A stretch of DNA of 64,000 bases from Gemmatimonadota bacterium. GTDB taxonomy: Bacteria > JAAXHH01. Where the stretch lies: contig JAPOYX010000268.1 in assembly GCA_026706345.1 (NCBI GenBank), positions 20,157-84,156 of the forward strand, in the 5' to 3' direction. Below, in pieces: positions 1 to 8,518 of this stretch. The notes under the pieces are model-generated. The model was not told the origin of the DNA. It saw only the letters and a program-made list of their open reading frames with translations, and made no database searches. The position numbers were made by a program, and so were the translations under genes. How positions within the stretch are numbered: position 1 is the first letter of the stretch; each line of letters begins with the position of its first letter.

Positions 1-971
1 TCGTCGTGGGCGAACAGCAGATCCTGGGCCAGGTCCGGGAGGCCTATATGCAGTCGCTGAACACGAAGACCACGGGCGTGGTGCTCAACAGGCTGTTTGA
101 AAAGGCGCTGGCCGTGGGCAAGCAGGTACGGGAGACGACGGAGATCGGGGCGGGCGCGGTGTCGGTCAGCTCCGTGGCGGTCGAACTGGCCAGGAAGATC
201 TTCAAGGACCTGCGGCAGCATACCGCCATGCTGATCGGCGCGGGAGAAACCGGTGAACGGACCGCCGAGTATCTGGTCGAACAGGGCGTGAAACGGCTCA
301 TCGTGGCCAACAGGACCTACGACCGGGCCGCCGACCTCGCCCATCGCTTCGACGGCATCGCCGTATCCCTGCACGACGGACTCCAGATGATCTCCGACGT
401 CGATATCGTCATCAGTTCCACCGGCGCCACCGAACCCGTGCTGGACAGGGACCGGATGGCGGAGATCATGCACGACCGGCGGAACCGGCCGATCTTCCTG
501 ATCGATATCGCCGCCCCGCGAGACATCGACCCGCGCGTGCGCAACCTGTACAACGTCATCCTCTACGACATGGACGACCTGCAGTCGGTGGTGGACGACA
601 ACGCCGAGGCGCGGAAGATGGAAGCGCGGAAGGTGGAAGGGATCGTGGAAACGGAAGTGGACCGGTTCCTTGCGTGGTATCAGAACCTTGCCATTACGCC
701 TACCATTACGCAGCTGCGGCACTTCGCGGACGGCGTCCGGCACCAGGAGGTCGACCGGGCCTTCGCCCAGCTCGGCCATCTTTCCGAGAAGGACCGGGAA
801 ACCGTGGACAAGATGAGCCGCGCCATCGTGAACAAGCTGCTGCATCAACCGACGGTCCAGCTCAGAAACACTTCCGATCCGGAGCACAAGGACTACCACC
901 TCTACAGCCTGCGCCATCTCTTCGGTCTCGATGAGCAAGGGAACGACAGGAACGGCACCGGGGACGAATAG
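1..971 (+). CDS. hemA: glutamyl-tRNA reductase, 5' end outside window
   Basis: This enzyme reduces glutamyl-tRNA(Glu) to glutamate-1-semialdehyde, the first committed step of C5 tetrapyrrole synthesis. The frame is already open at base 3 and begins in the conserved VVGEQQILGQV segment, so roughly the first 100 residues, including the catalytic cysteine region, are missing from the window. The NADPH-binding Rossmann segment is visible (LIGAGETGERTAEYL), followed by VANRTYDRA and the C-terminal helical dimerisation domain. The gene is followed after 47 bp by the hemC fusion on the same strand, so it is probably the first gene of the hem operon. A 9-bp unit is repeated twice over its TAG stop (970-987). 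Confidence 0.95.
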   Translation, partial: VVGEQQILGQVREAYMQSLNTKTTGVVLNRLFEKALAVGKQVRETTEIGAGAVSVSSVAVELARKIFKDLRQHTAMLIGAGETGERTAEYLVEQGVKRLIVANRTYDRAADLAHRFDGIAVSLHDGLQMISDVDIVISSTGATEPVLDRDRMAEIMHDRRNRPIFLIDIAAPRDIDPRVRNLYNVILYDMDDLQSVVDDNAEARKMEARKVEGIVETEVDRFLAWYQNLAITPTITQLRHFADGVRHQEVDRAFAQLGHLSEKDRETVDKMSRAIVNKLLHQPTVQLRNTSDPEHKDYHLYSLRHLFGLDEQGNDRNGTGDE

Positions 972-1018
972 CCCGGCAAGCCCGGGCCGGGCCGACGCGT
1001 CATCAATCTTCCATATCC

Positions 1019-3541
1019 ATGTCTTCCTCAATCACCATAGGCACCCGCGGCAGCCGGCTGGCCCTTGTTCAGGCACGGTCCGTGGCCAAAGACATCGAGA
1101 CGGTCAACCGGGACCTGACCGTCCACGTGCGCATCCTCAAGACCAAAGGCGACACGGACAGGAATGCCTCCCTGGACACTTTCGCCGGCGAGGGCGTCTT
1201 CGTCAAAGAACTGGAACGGGCCCTGGTCTCGGGAGAGATCGACGCGGCCGTGCACAGCCTGAAGGACCTCCCGACGATCCTGCCTGACGGCCTGGTGATC
1301 GCCGCGGTGCCGGAACGCGTGGACGTGCGGGACGCGTTGATCAGCCGGTCCGGGACCGGGCTGGACGATCTGCCCGAGGGCGCCGTGATCGCCACGGGCA
1401 GCCCGAGGCGGCGGGCGTTCCTGCAACACTACCGGCCGGATCTGCGTTTCACGGGTATCCGCGGGAACATCGATACCAGGTTGAAGAAGCTGGACGAAGC
1501 GGGCGGTCCGCAGGGACCGCAGGCACCGGATGCCATCGTACTCGCAGTGGCGGGCCTGCAGCGGCTGGGCTGGTCGGACCGCATCTCCGAACCGCTGGCC
1601 CCCGATCTTTGCATGCCGGCCGTCGGCCAGGCGGCGCTCGCGATAGAAACCCGGCTGGACGACAAGCGGACCCTGGCGGCCGCGCGGAACATCGAGCATC
1701 TTCCGTCGAGGCAGGCGGTGATGGCTGAACGGGCCTTTCTCCACGGGATCGGCGGCGGTTGCCACACCCCGGTCGGCGCCTGGGGAAGAATCGAAGGGGG
1801 CGTCCTCCGGCTGGACGGCATGCTTGCCGCGGCCGACGGCAGCTGGATCGTGCGCCATGCCCTCCATGGGGATCCTGAAGACGGTCCCGGGCTGGGGCGC
1901 AGACTGGCGGAGGCCGTAATGGCGCGGGCCCCAGGCGGACCAGGCGGACCGGCGGACCGGCGGAACACGGCGAGTGAAGGAAACCAAGGTATGAGCGCGA
2001 CAACTCCACGGCCGTCGGGTATCGTTTACCTGGTAGGCGCGGGGCCCGGCGACCCCGGACTGATTACCGTGAAAGGCCTGGCCTGTGTGCGGAAGGCCGA
2101 CGTCGTGATCGCGGACTACCTGGCCGACGAGCGGCTGGTGGCGGAGGCGCCCGCCCACGCCGAGCGCATCCACGTGCCGTGGCGTCCGGGGCGGCAGGAT
2201 GAGATCAACGACCTGCTGGTGCGTCACAGCCAGGCCGGGAAGACCGTGGTCCGGTTGAAGGGCGGCGATCCTTTCGTATTCGGCCGGGGAGGCGAAGAAG
2301 GGCTGCATCTTCAACGCCATGGGATTCCCTTCGAGGTCGTTCCCGGCATCACGGCGGCCGTCGCGGTACCGGCCTATGCCGGCATACCGGTGACCCATAG
2401 AGAGATTACTTCGACGATGACCGTCGTCACCGGCCACGAATCGCCGGACAAAGCCGGGACGGATCTCGACTGGGAAGCCTTCGCCAAGCGGATCGGCACC
2501 CTCATCTTTTACATGGGCGCGCGCAACCTGTCCATCATCGTGGAGAGACTGATCGATCACGGACGCCCGACGGACACGCCCGTCGCCCTGATCCGGTGGG
2601 GCACCACGCCGGAGCAACGGACCCTTGTCGGCACCCTGGAAGATATCGTGTCGAAGGCCCGGGCCGCCGCCTTCAAGCCGCCCGTGCTGATCATCGTCGG
2701 TGAGGTGGTGGCGCTGCGGCGGCAACTCGACTGGTTCGAATCGAAACCGCTCTTCGGTGTACGGGTCCTGGTCACCCGCGCCAGGGACCAGGCCGGCGAA
2801 CTGTCGGAATCGCTCGTCCGGATGGGCGCGGAGCCGGTCGAAGCGCCCCTGATACGGATCGAAGCGCCGGACGACTGGTCGAGCGTGGACGCCGCGCTGG
2901 CCGATCTTTCCGGATTCGACCACGTGGTGTACACCAGCGGGAACGCCGTAGAGGCTTTCTTCTCGCGGTTAATCGCAAGCGGGCTGGACGCCCGGGCGCT
3001 GGGCGGAGTACGCGTTGCCGCGGTAGGGCGCGCCACGGCCGACGCGCTGCGAAAACACGGGATCGAAGCGGACTACCAACCCCATGAGTTCCGGGCTGAA
3101 AAGCTGGTGGAGACCCTGGTCGGAAACTGCGACCTGCGAGACGCGCGAATCCTCTTCCCCGCGGCGGACATCGCGGGGCCCGCCGTGGTCGAGGGACTGA
3201 CCGCCGGCGGCGCGAGCGTGACGCGGGTGACGGTCTACCGGACGGCCCTGGAAGAGGTCCTGCCGGAAGACGTCGTTTCCATGTTGGAGGACCGGAAGAT
3301 CCACATAGCCGTATTCGCGAGTTCTTCGGCCGCTGAGGCTTTCGCGAAGGCCGTGGGGCCGGACCGCCTGCGACGGTTCACCGAGGCCGTCCGCATAGCC
3401 TGTATAGGTCCCGCCACGGCGGAGACCGCCGCAGAGACGGGGATGAGCGTGGACATCATGCCGGATCAGGCTACGGTCCCCGCACTCGTGGACGCGATCT
3501 TATGTGATCGGGTTTCCGCGGCGGCGCGACAGACGGAATAA
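1019..3541 (+). CDS. hemC/cobA/hemD: HemC-CobA-HemD fusion: porphobilinogen deaminase, uroporphyrinogen-III methyltransferase and uroporphyrinogen-III synthase
   Basis: One 840-aa frame carries three enzymes. Residues 1-310 are porphobilinogen deaminase (IGTRGSRLAL, KTKGD, TGSPRRR); Cys248 in GGGCHTPVG should hold the dipyrromethane cofactor. Residues 335-580 are the SUMT/CobA domain (VGAGPGDPGLITVKG, RLKGGDPFVFGRGGEE), which makes precorrin-2 for siroheme. Residues 585-835 are uroporphyrinogen-III synthase (VLVTRARDQ, YTSGNAVEAFF). CobA-HemD fusions are common; the HemC link is unusual. The linker (residues 305-324) is encoded by a short tandem array. ATG 1991, 6-10 bp after AAGGAAACCAAGG, looks like the original cobA start and may still be used. 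In the other two forward frames hemC would stop at 1975 or 1992, so the fusion depends on repeat length or on sequence accuracy. Confidence 0.9.
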   Translation: MSSSITIGTRGSRLALVQARSVAKDIETVNRDLTVHVRILKTKGDTDRNASLDTFAGEGVFVKELERALVSGEIDAAVHSLKDLPTILPDGLVIAAVPERVDVRDALISRSGTGLDDLPEGAVIATGSPRRRAFLQHYRPDLRFTGIRGNIDTRLKKLDEAGGPQGPQAPDAIVLAVAGLQRLGWSDRISEPLAPDLCMPAVGQAALAIETRLDDKRTLAAARNIEHLPSRQAVMAERAFLHGIGGGCHTPVGAWGRIEGGVLRLDGMLAAADGSWIVRHALHGDPEDGPGLGRRLAEAVMARAPGGPGGPADRRNTASEGNQGMSATTPRPSGIVYLVGAGPGDPGLITVKGLACVRKADVVIADYLADERLVAEAPAHAERIHVPWRPGRQDEINDLLVRHSQAGKTVVRLKGGDPFVFGRGGEEGLHLQRHGIPFEVVPGITAAVAVPAYAGIPVTHREITSTMTVVTGHESPDKAGTDLDWEAFAKRIGTLIFYMGARNLSIIVERLIDHGRPTDTPVALIRWGTTPEQRTLVGTLEDIVSKARAAAFKPPVLIIVGEVVALRRQLDWFESKPLFGVRVLVTRARDQAGELSESLVRMGAEPVEAPLIRIEAPDDWSSVDAALADLSGFDHVVYTSGNAVEAFFSRLIASGLDARALGGVRVAAVGRATADALRKHGIEADYQPHEFRAEKLVETLVGNCDLRDARILFPAADIAGPAVVEGLTAGGASVTRVTVYRTALEEVLPEDVVSMLEDRKIHIAVFASSSAAEAFAKAVGPDRLRRFTEAVRIACIGPATAETAAETGMSVDIMPDQATVPALVDAILCDRVSAAARQTE
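1932..1965 (+). repeat. short tandem array in the hemC-cobA linker (units of 9, 9, 8 and 8 bp)
   Basis: Units are CAGGCGGAC (1932-1940 and 1941-1949), then CGGCGGAC (1950-1957) and CGGCGGAA (1958-1965). The two 9-bp units keep frame; the two 8-bp units shift it by two bases in total. With two 9-bp units in their place, hemC would end at TGA 1992-1994, overlapping ATG 1991 as ATGA. Confidence 0.85.
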
Positions 3542-3713
3542 CGATTGCCATGAGAAGACGCCCCGGTGTATATTTCCCGGGCTTGCGTTCTACTGACGTG
3601 CCGTCGTGGATTACGTTACGCGACAGACGAAAGGCCGGTTCACGATTCGGTAGGAGGCGGGCGGCCGAGCCGTGCGCGGGCTTGCGGCGTCCTGTTGATT
3701 TGAGCGGTTTTCT

Positions 3714-4331
3714 ATGCCTTTCTGTCCGGAATGCGAATGTGAATACGCCACAGGCGTAAAAAAATGCCCAATCTGCGCGACATCCCTGGTCGACGCGCTG
3801 AATGAGGAGTCGACGTGGGTTTGCGATGACTGCAAAACGGAGATCCCGGCCGACGCGCCGTCCTGCCCGGTCTGCGGGACGGTATTCATCGACGATCTTC
3901 GCTGTCTGACCCATCCGGACGGACCCGCCCACGGACGGTGCGTCGTCTGCGGACAGCACGTGTGCGCGGACTGCGGGGTTCGCCGGCTGGGGCGGTATTT
4001 CTGTGAAAGACATGGATTGGAGGAAGAGCCCGCAGAGGAGGAGATTCTCTATCGGGCCGAAGACCGGGAGGCACTGAACTACCGGCGCTACCTCGCGCAG
4101 CAGGGCGTGGAGTGCCGGGTATTCTCGACCGATCAGGATACCGGCCTGCTCATCGGAAAGGTTCCGATCGAAGCAGCCAGGATCATCGTGCCTTCGAAAC
4201 ACCGGGAGCCGGCGCGGAAGTGGATGGCGTCACGATCCATCGACGACGGTCATGTCTTATTCCAGTGTGAACGCTGCAGCGCCTTGAACGGATTCGACAC
4301 CGGCGGATGCGCCAACTGCGGCGGGTCCTGA
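3714..4331 (+). CDS. multi-zinc-ribbon protein with DUF2007-like segment
   Basis: A 205-aa soluble protein with four cysteine-rich elements: an N-terminal ribbon (CPEC to CPIC, residues 4-21), a second ribbon (CDDC to CPVC, about 42-60), a B-box-like Cys/His cluster (about 67-101, ending FCERHG) and a C-terminal ribbon (CERC to CANC, about 184-203). Between the third and fourth is a stretch resembling the DUF2007 'putative signal transducing' fold (LNYRRYLAQQGVECRVFS and following residues). It sits between hemD and hemB, 27 bp before hemB, on the same strand, so co-transcription is likely. A role in metal or tetrapyrrole homeostasis is only an inference from position. No catalytic motif was seen. 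Confidence 0.75.
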   Translation: MPFCPECECEYATGVKKCPICATSLVDALNEESTWVCDDCKTEIPADAPSCPVCGTVFIDDLRCLTHPDGPAHGRCVVCGQHVCADCGVRRLGRYFCERHGLEEEPAEEEILYRAEDREALNYRRYLAQQGVECRVFSTDQDTGLLIGKVPIEAARIIVPSKHREPARKWMASRSIDDGHVLFQCERCSALNGFDTGGCANCGGS

Positions 4332-4358
4332 TGCTCCGATAGCGGGCAGGGGAATCTC

Positions 4359-5327
4359 ATGGCATTTCCCGTACATCGGCTGCGGCGCCTGCGCCGAACC
4401 GAGAGTCTGCGCAGGATGGCCGGCGAGACCCGGCTTTCCGTGGACGACCTGATCTATCCCCTGTTCATCTGTCCGGGAGAAGGCGTCCGTTCCCCGGTGG
4501 ATTCGATGCCCGGCGTGGACCGGCTGTCGGTGGACCTGGGCGTGGAGGTCTGCCGCGAAGTTTCCGATCTGGGCATCCCGGCCGTCATGCTCTTCGGTAT
4601 TCCGGAGAGCAAGGACGCCTACGGTTCCGGCGCTTACGCGGACGACGGTATCGTCCAACGGGCCATACGGGCGATCAAGCAGGCGACGCCGGGACTCACC
4701 GTCATCGGCGACGTGTGCCTCTGCGAGTACACCGATCATGGACACTGCGGTGTCATTAAAGAAAATGACGTGGAGAACGACGCCACGCTTCGGCTGCTCG
4801 TCAGGACGGCGCTGTCGCAGGCAAACGCCGGCGCGGACCTGGTCGCGCCATCGGACATGATGGACGGCCGCGTGGGTGCGATACGGGAGGGCCTCGACGG
4901 CGGGCGCCTCACGCATATCCCGATCATGGCCTATTCCGCCAAGTACGCTTCGGCCTATTACGGGCCCTTTCGCGACGCCGCGGACTCGGTCCCGCAATTC
5001 GGCGACCGCCGTTCCTACCAGATGGACCCGGCGAATTCCAACGAGGCGCTTCGGGAAGTGGAGCTGGATCTTGAAGAGGGCGCCGATATCGTCATGGTCA
5101 AGCCGGCCCTGGCCTATCTCGACGTGATACAAAGGGTGAAATCGACCTTTGAGGTGCCGGTGGCCGCCTACAACGTGAGCGGGGAATACGCCATGATCAA
5201 GGCGGCGGGACAGATGGGATGGATCGATGAAGAACGGATCGTCCTGGAGTCGCTGACCGCCATAAAACGCGCCGGCGCCGACATGATCCTCACCTATTTC
5301 GCCCGGGATGTCGCGCGTGCGCTTTGA
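4359..5327 (+). CDS. hemB: delta-aminolevulinic acid dehydratase, zinc type
   Basis: Condenses two 5-aminolevulinate molecules to porphobilinogen. At 322 aa it is normal length. Schiff-base lysines are Lys195 ([18 protein letters not shown]) and Lys248 ([13 protein letters not shown]). Cys120, Cys122 and Cys130 in [14 protein letters not shown] form the catalytic zinc site, so this is a zinc-dependent enzyme rather than the Asp-rich magnesium type. The ATG at 4359 follows GGGCAGGGGAATCTC. It is part of the hem cluster, between the zinc-ribbon gene and hemL. The stop codon lies in a perfect 11-bp tandem duplication (5325-5346). Confidence 0.97.
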   Translation: MAFPVHRLRRLRRTESLRRMAGETRLSVDDLIYPLFICPGEGVRSPVDSMPGVDRLSVDLGVEVCREVSDLGIPAVMLFGIPESKDAYGSGAYADDGIVQRAIRAIKQATPGLTVIGDVCLCEYTDHGHCGVIKENDVENDATLRLLVRTALSQANAGADLVAPSDMMDGRVGAIREGLDGGRLTHIPIMAYSAKYASAYYGPFRDAADSVPQFGDRRSYQMDPANSNEALREVELDLEEGADIVMVKPALAYLDVIQRVKSTFEVPVAAYNVSGEYAMIKAAGQMGWIDEERIVLESLTAIKRAGADMILTYFARDVARAL

Positions 5328-5346
5328 GCAGACGCTGAGCAGACGC
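5325..5346 (+). repeat. 11-bp tandem duplication over the hemB stop codon
   Basis: TGAGCAGACGC occurs twice without a gap; the first TGA is the hemB stop codon. One of several tail-copy repeats in the window. Confidence 0.9.
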
Positions 5347-5438
5347 GGAAATCCCGCCTCCGCACGCGCCGATTACCCGAAGGCCGGGCGGCGAACGTGT
5401 CACGACGCGTAACAGGAAACCGACATGGAACAAGGTGC

Positions 5439-6728
5439 ATGAACCGTTCCCGATCCAGTACCCTCTTCGACCAGGCCCTGCGATCCATGCCCGGCGGGGT
5501 GAACAGCCCGGTGCGCAATTTCGGACGGGTCGGAGGCCGTCCCGTCTTCATGGACCGGGGCGCGGGTTCGAAAGTCTACGACGTGGACGGCAACGAGTAC
5601 ATCGACTACCTGGGTTCCTGGGGCCCGCTGATCCTGGGCCACGGAAACCCCGCCGTGGTCGAAGCCCTGAAGAAGGCCTGTGAACGGGGCACGAGTTTCG
5701 GCACGCCCACCGAAGCCGAGATCAGGCTGGCGGAACTGGTCAAGACCGCCTTTCCATCCATCGAACTGATTCGCATGGTCAACTCCGGCACGGAAGCGGC
5801 CATGAGCGCCCTGCGCGCGGCCCGCGGATACACGGGACGCGACCTGGCGGTCAAGTTCGAGGCGGGATACCACGGCCACGGAGACAGCTTTCTCATCCAG
5901 GCCGGATCGGGCGCCGCGACGTTCGGCATCCCCGACAGCCCCGGCGTGCCCGCGGACCTGGCGAAGATGACCATCAACCTGCCGTACAACGACAGCGGGG
6001 CCGTCCGGCGCACCCTGTCGGAGCGGGGCGAAGACATCGCCTGCGTGATCGTGGAGCCCGTCGCCGGCAACATGGGCATGATCCCGCCCGCCGAAGGCTT
6101 TCTCGAAACCATCCGCGAAGAGACGGAGAAGCGGGGGATCATCCTGATTTTCGACGAGATCATCACGGGATTCAGGATCGCCTTCGGCGGCGCGCAGGAA
6201 CGATTCGGCATCTCGGCCGACATGACCTGCCTGGGCAAGATCATCGGTGGAGGGCTTCCCGTCGGCGCCTATGGCGGGCGCAGGGAAATCATGGAAACCG
6301 TGGCGCCCGTCGGCGCGGTTTACCAGGCCGGCACGCTTTCGGGCAACCCGCTGGCCATGACCGCGGGGTATGAAACGGTGCGCCAGCTTCAGGAGCCCGG
6401 GGTCTACGAACGGCTCGAAAACCTGGCTTCCCGGCTTGGCGACGGCCTCCGCGCCGCGGCGGCAGAGGCGCGCGTCTCCGCGTACCTGACGCGGGTAGGG
6501 TCCATGATGTGTACCTTCTTCACCGACCAACCTGTCGCCGATTTCGATTCCGCTTCCACTTCCGACGCGGATACATACGGGCGGTACTTCTGGAACATGC
6601 TGGACCGGGGCGTCTACCTGGCGCCTTCGCGCCTTGAAACGGGCTTGGTGTCTCTGGCCCACACCGAAGACGACATCGACCGGACCCTCGAAGCAGCCCG
6701 GGAGAGCATGAGTATTTTAAAAATATAG
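5439..6728 (+). CDS. hemL: glutamate-1-semialdehyde 2,1-aminomutase
   Basis: PLP enzyme that converts glutamate-1-semialdehyde, the HemA product, to 5-aminolevulinate. The 429-aa protein starts at ATG 5439 (MNRSRSSTLFDQALRSMPGG), preceded by AAGG; the open frame continues upstream to 5397 but homologues begin near this Met. Seen motifs are MPGGVNSPVR, the substrate-loop region GYHGHGDSFL, IFDEIITGFR, and the PLP lysine Lys267 in CLGKIIGGGLPVGA. With hemA, hemC, hemD and hemB it supplies every step from glutamyl-tRNA to uroporphyrinogen III. Confidence 0.96.
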   Translation: MNRSRSSTLFDQALRSMPGGVNSPVRNFGRVGGRPVFMDRGAGSKVYDVDGNEYIDYLGSWGPLILGHGNPAVVEALKKACERGTSFGTPTEAEIRLAELVKTAFPSIELIRMVNSGTEAAMSALRAARGYTGRDLAVKFEAGYHGHGDSFLIQAGSGAATFGIPDSPGVPADLAKMTINLPYNDSGAVRRTLSERGEDIACVIVEPVAGNMGMIPPAEGFLETIREETEKRGIILIFDEIITGFRIAFGGAQERFGISADMTCLGKIIGGGLPVGAYGGRREIMETVAPVGAVYQAGTLSGNPLAMTAGYETVRQLQEPGVYERLENLASRLGDGLRAAAAEARVSAYLTRVGSMMCTFFTDQPVADFDSASTSDADTYGRYFWNMLDRGVYLAPSRLETGLVSLAHTEDDIDRTLEAARESMSILKI

Positions 6729-6811
6729 ACTATGCATATCCAGTGCATTAAGATCACTTGCGGAAGATGAACACAAACCGCTTTTCAGTCCTTATCCGAG
6801 AGGAGTCCAAC

Positions 6812-8350
6812 GTGATTCGCCCATATAGCCGCGCGTTCGCCATGATCACGGCTTCCGTGTACTTCATGATCCTGGCAGGGTGCGGCGGCGGGGACAGCAG
6901 CCCGACGAGCCCCACGCCGTCCACACCGACGCCGCCACCGGCTCCACCGCCGGCGCCCGTGGCGACAGGCATCACCGTTACGCCTTCTTCGCACACCCTG
7001 GCGACGATCGGCGCGACGGTGCAACTGACGGCAACGGTGAGGGACCAGAACAACAACCCGATGTCCGGTCAGACCGTGACCTGGACGAGCGCAAACACGG
7101 CCGTGGCGACGGTCAGCGGCAATGGCCTGGTGACGGCGGTGAGCAACGGAACGTCCCAGATTACGGCGCATTCCGGCAACGCGTCGGGAACGGCGTCGAT
7201 CACGGTGGCCGAGCCGGTGCCGACCCGGATTACGGTCGCGCCTTCGTCCCATACGCTGGAGGCGATTGGGTCGACCGTTCAACTAACGGCAACGGTACGG
7301 GATCAGCGGAACAACATCATGTCGGGCCAGTCCGTTACCTGGTCGAGTGGGGACGAAGCCGTGGCGACCGTGAGCGGGGCGGGCCTGGTGACGGCGGTCG
7401 GCAACGGCATGGTTGAGATTACGGCCAAGTCCGGCAGTCTGTCCGCCAGCGCGTCAATTACCGTTACGACCCCCGTGGCGACGAGCATCACAATCGAGCC
7501 CGCGTCACATACACTCGAAGCGATCGGCGCGACGGTACAGTTGATGGCTACCGTGCGGGATCAGAGCAACAACGTGATGACGGACGTGGCCGTGACGTGG
7601 TCGAGCAGTGACGAGACCGTTGCGACCGTAGACGACCAGGGACTGGTAACGGCCGTGGGCAACGGCATGGCGGAGATCACGGCCCAGGCCGGTGATGCCA
7701 TGGGGACCGCAGCGATCATCGTTTCCCAGGTTCCGGCGAACATCAGCATCGAGGTTGACGCCGAAGCCACCACGTTGACCGAGATCGGCCAGACCCTGCA
7801 ACTCATGGTTTCTGTCAGCGACGCGAATGATGAGGCCATTGCGGAGCCAGTCGTCTCGTGGATGAGCAGTGATGAAACCGTGGTTACCGTGGACGAGGAT
7901 GGATTGGTAGAAGCGGTGGGCGACGGGACGGCTGAAATCACGGCCGCATCTGGCGACGTGTCCGATATGGTGAGCATAACGGTGATGGTGCCGGACCCGG
8001 AGATAGTATATGTCCCGTGGACCGGTGTGGGGGTCGCTCCCGGCCAGTTGATTTTCACGTTGCCAGGAACAAGCATTGGACTTCCGATAACTGGCTGTGC
8101 CAGTACATTATTGGGTGGCGAGTTGAAAGACCGTCCGGCTTTAGGTTTCACCATCACTGTCCATTACTCCATCTGGCAGCGAAGAACCGATTTGGACAGT
8201 CCATGGGTAGACATCGAGGAAACGCGGAAGACCTTTGATGCTTGCCCTTACAATCCCACAAAACCCGGCGAATATAGACTGGTTGGTGATATTACTATCG
8301 ACGATGAACGAAGTTTCCGCGCCAGCGAAAACACGTTCGTGGTTCCCTGA
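6812..8350 (+). CDS. lipoprotein with four Ig-like (BIG2) domains
   Basis: A 512-aa exported lipoprotein. I prefer the GTG at 6812, which follows AGAGGAG at 6-bp spacing and gives a signal peptide ending in the lipobox ILAG-C; the frame runs upstream to 6758. After a Ser/Thr/Pro-rich stalk come four bacterial Ig-like repeats of about 85 aa, each with the pattern VTWSS.DETVATV...GLVTAVGNG and close at DNA level, so recombination could change copy number. The last about 115 residues are a different domain with three cysteines that I do not recognise. Such proteins usually act as cell-surface or adhesive modules. It has its own terminator at 8409. Confidence 0.85.
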   Translation: MIRPYSRAFAMITASVYFMILAGCGGGDSSPTSPTPSTPTPPPAPPPAPVATGITVTPSSHTLATIGATVQLTATVRDQNNNPMSGQTVTWTSANTAVATVSGNGLVTAVSNGTSQITAHSGNASGTASITVAEPVPTRITVAPSSHTLEAIGSTVQLTATVRDQRNNIMSGQSVTWSSGDEAVATVSGAGLVTAVGNGMVEITAKSGSLSASASITVTTPVATSITIEPASHTLEAIGATVQLMATVRDQSNNVMTDVAVTWSSSDETVATVDDQGLVTAVGNGMAEITAQAGDAMGTAAIIVSQVPANISIEVDAEATTLTEIGQTLQLMVSVSDANDEAIAEPVVSWMSSDETVVTVDEDGLVEAVGDGTAEITAASGDVSDMVSITVMVPDPEIVYVPWTGVGVAPGQLIFTLPGTSIGLPITGCASTLLGGELKDRPALGFTITVHYSIWQRRTDLDSPWVDIEETRKTFDACPYNPTKPGEYRLVGDITIDDERSFRASENTFVVP

Positions 8351-8408
8351 TCGCCGGGAACGTGTAACATAAGTTCTGAATCGTAACAGTTTCCAACATG
8401 CAACCTTC

Positions 8409-8445
8409 AAGGGGATCGGCGGGTCGAAACCGTAGATCCCCTTTT
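8409..8445 (+). terminator. rho-independent terminator after the Ig-like lipoprotein
   Basis: AAGGGGATC (8409-8417) pairs with GATCCCCTT (8435-8443), with a further CGG/CCG inside, and is followed by a short T run. Confidence 0.75.
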
Positions 8446-8518
8446 AAGCCTCGAGGATCGTGTTGCCTCAGTGAGGTCTGCTGTCATGTAGTCGTACGTC
8501 GCGGGGGGCATAACGGCC

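Noticed and set aside
1028..2923. 631-codon open frame antisense to the hemC-cobA-hemD gene
   Set aside because: High-GC DNA gives long antisense frames. The sense frame has three clear enzyme domains; the antisense protein is Arg/Gly/His-rich with no family resemblance.
3550..3759. 69-codon frame between hemD and the zinc-ribbon gene
   Set aside because: Overlaps the start of the zinc-ribbon gene in another frame, is Arg-rich and has no known relatives I can name.
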